A stretch of DNA of 5,881 nucleotides, taken from positions 1 to 5,881 of the forward strand of contig JADGNT010000355.1 of NCBI GenBank assembly GCA_017883345.1, written 5' to 3'. This DNA comes from Candidatus Solibacter sp. Lineage in GTDB: Bacteria; Acidobacteriota; Terriglobia; Bryobacterales; Bryobacteraceae. Position numbers and translations under genes: made by a program. Under the pieces are notes generated by a model. That model was not told the DNA's origin and did not search any database. It was given only the letters and a program-made list of their open reading frames with translations. Within the stretch, counting starts at the first letter, position 1; the number at the start of each line of letters is the position of its first letter. Positions 5,511 to 5,881 of this stretch are shown piece after piece.

Positions 5511-5538
5511 GACAGACCACGCAATGCGATGGTCTGTC
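5511..5538. repeat. GACAGACCA palindrome between convergent genes
   Basis: Perfect 9-bp arms GACAGACCA (5511-5519) and TGGTCTGTC (5530-5538) flank a 10-nt loop that can itself pair as CGC/GCG around AAT. It directly abuts the stop codon of the ABC-F gene and lies about 55 nt past the toxin stop. It could serve both convergent transcripts as a 3' end structure, although neither strand shows a T-run. Read on the minus strand with one flanking base it begins GGACAGAC, the same octamer as the head of the palindrome at 3366-3441. Confidence 0.65.
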
Positions 5539-5881
5539 CTACTGCTGCTTGGCTTCCAGTTCGGCCCAGCGGGCGTAGAGAGCGTGCACCGAGTCTTCGG
5601 CGGGCTGGAGTTTTTTGTAGCAGGCCTGTAGACGCGGGCCGTCGGAGACCACTTCCGGGGAATGCATTTCGGCGCGGATGGCCTCGACTTGCCGCTCCGC
5701 TTCCAGAATGCGCGCTTCCATCTGCTCCCACTCGCGCGCTTCGTGGTAGGAGAGCTTCTTTTTGACAGGCTGCGATCTGGTTTCCTGCCTGGCAGGCTTG
5801 GGCGCGTCGGGCTGCCCCATTTTGGCCTGTTCCCATTGCCAGTAGTCGGCGAAAAGCTGCGCGCCGCCGCGCCCGTCCAGG
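5539..5881 (-). CDS. ABC-F ATPase, C-terminal fragment (Uup-like), truncated by window edge
   Basis: Only the last 113 residues lie in the window; the frame continues past 5881, so the internal ATG at 5820 is not the true start. The visible protein opens with LDGRGGAQLFADYWQWEQAK, which matches the end of the second ATPase domain in ABC-F proteins (compare the usual GxGGxxxFxxxYxxW). A basic, proline-rich linker with PVKKKLSY follows, then about 65 residues of charged heptad-like helix ending AELEAKQQ. This is the C-terminal coiled-coil extension of Uup-type proteins. ABC-F proteins are soluble and act on ribosomes or nucleic acids, not in membrane transport. Assignment to Uup over other coiled-coil ABC-F members is likely but not proven without the ATPase domains. 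The gene is convergent with the toxin gene. Confidence 0.82.
   Translation of the reverse strand, partial: LDGRGGAQLFADYWQWEQAKMGQPDAPKPARQETRSQPVKKKLSYHEAREWEQMEARILEAERQVEAIRAEMHSPEVVSDGPRLQACYKKLQPAEDSVHALYARWAELEAKQQ

Noticed and set aside
5539..5820. Independent 93-residue protein starting at ATG 5820
   Set aside because: The frame is open past the window edge and the preceding 20 residues match an ABC-F ATPase, so this is the C-terminal part of a longer gene.

Overview
The window is GC-rich bacterial chromosome, encoding ordinary metabolic and housekeeping proteins plus one small toxin-antitoxin pair. The gaps hold short degenerate direct repeats of the CGCCAAG/CGCAAAG and CGCAGAG type, long imperfect palindromes with a GGGGACAGAC head, and possible leaderless GTG starts behind extended -10 boxes. 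This intergenic style resembles Acidobacteriota of the Solibacter/Bryobacter type or another large-genome soil bacterium. That placement rests on pattern memory only and is tentative. No phage gene, transposase, rRNA, tRNA or CRISPR array is visible.

Layout: 1-537 has no convincing gene. It carries a 9-bp-period CGCCAAG repeat, a strong G-quadruplex motif and a hairpin downstream of the first gene. On the minus strand follow an 8-oxoguanine deaminase-like amidohydrolase (538-1959) and, upstream of it in transcription order, a threonine-synthase-type PLP enzyme with an N-terminal zinc-ribbon (2090-3331). They may form a two-gene unit, but 130 nt of mosaic repeat separates them. A large imperfect palindrome (3366-3441) fills the divergent promoter region. 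Beyond it, on the plus strand, lies a PepD-type aminoacyl-histidine dipeptidase (3475-4932). A compact antitoxin/RelE-ParE toxin pair (4981-5455) follows, with its own extended -10 box placed so that the antitoxin GTG would be the first transcribed codon. A tandem 8-mer and a GGACAGAC palindrome (5465-5538) separate the toxin from the convergent C-terminal end of an ABC-F ATPase, which runs off the right edge.

The deaminase, the PLP enzyme and the dipeptidase could together salvage nitrogen and amino acids from oxidised purine bases and peptides. The set loosely recalls the E. coli ygeX-ygeY-ssnA region, but the families are not identical and a shared pathway is inference. I see no clear new multi-gene system. 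The points most worth following are the promoter-embedded palindrome, the two GTG starts preceded by TGC-TAnnnT boxes, and the unassigned antitoxin family.
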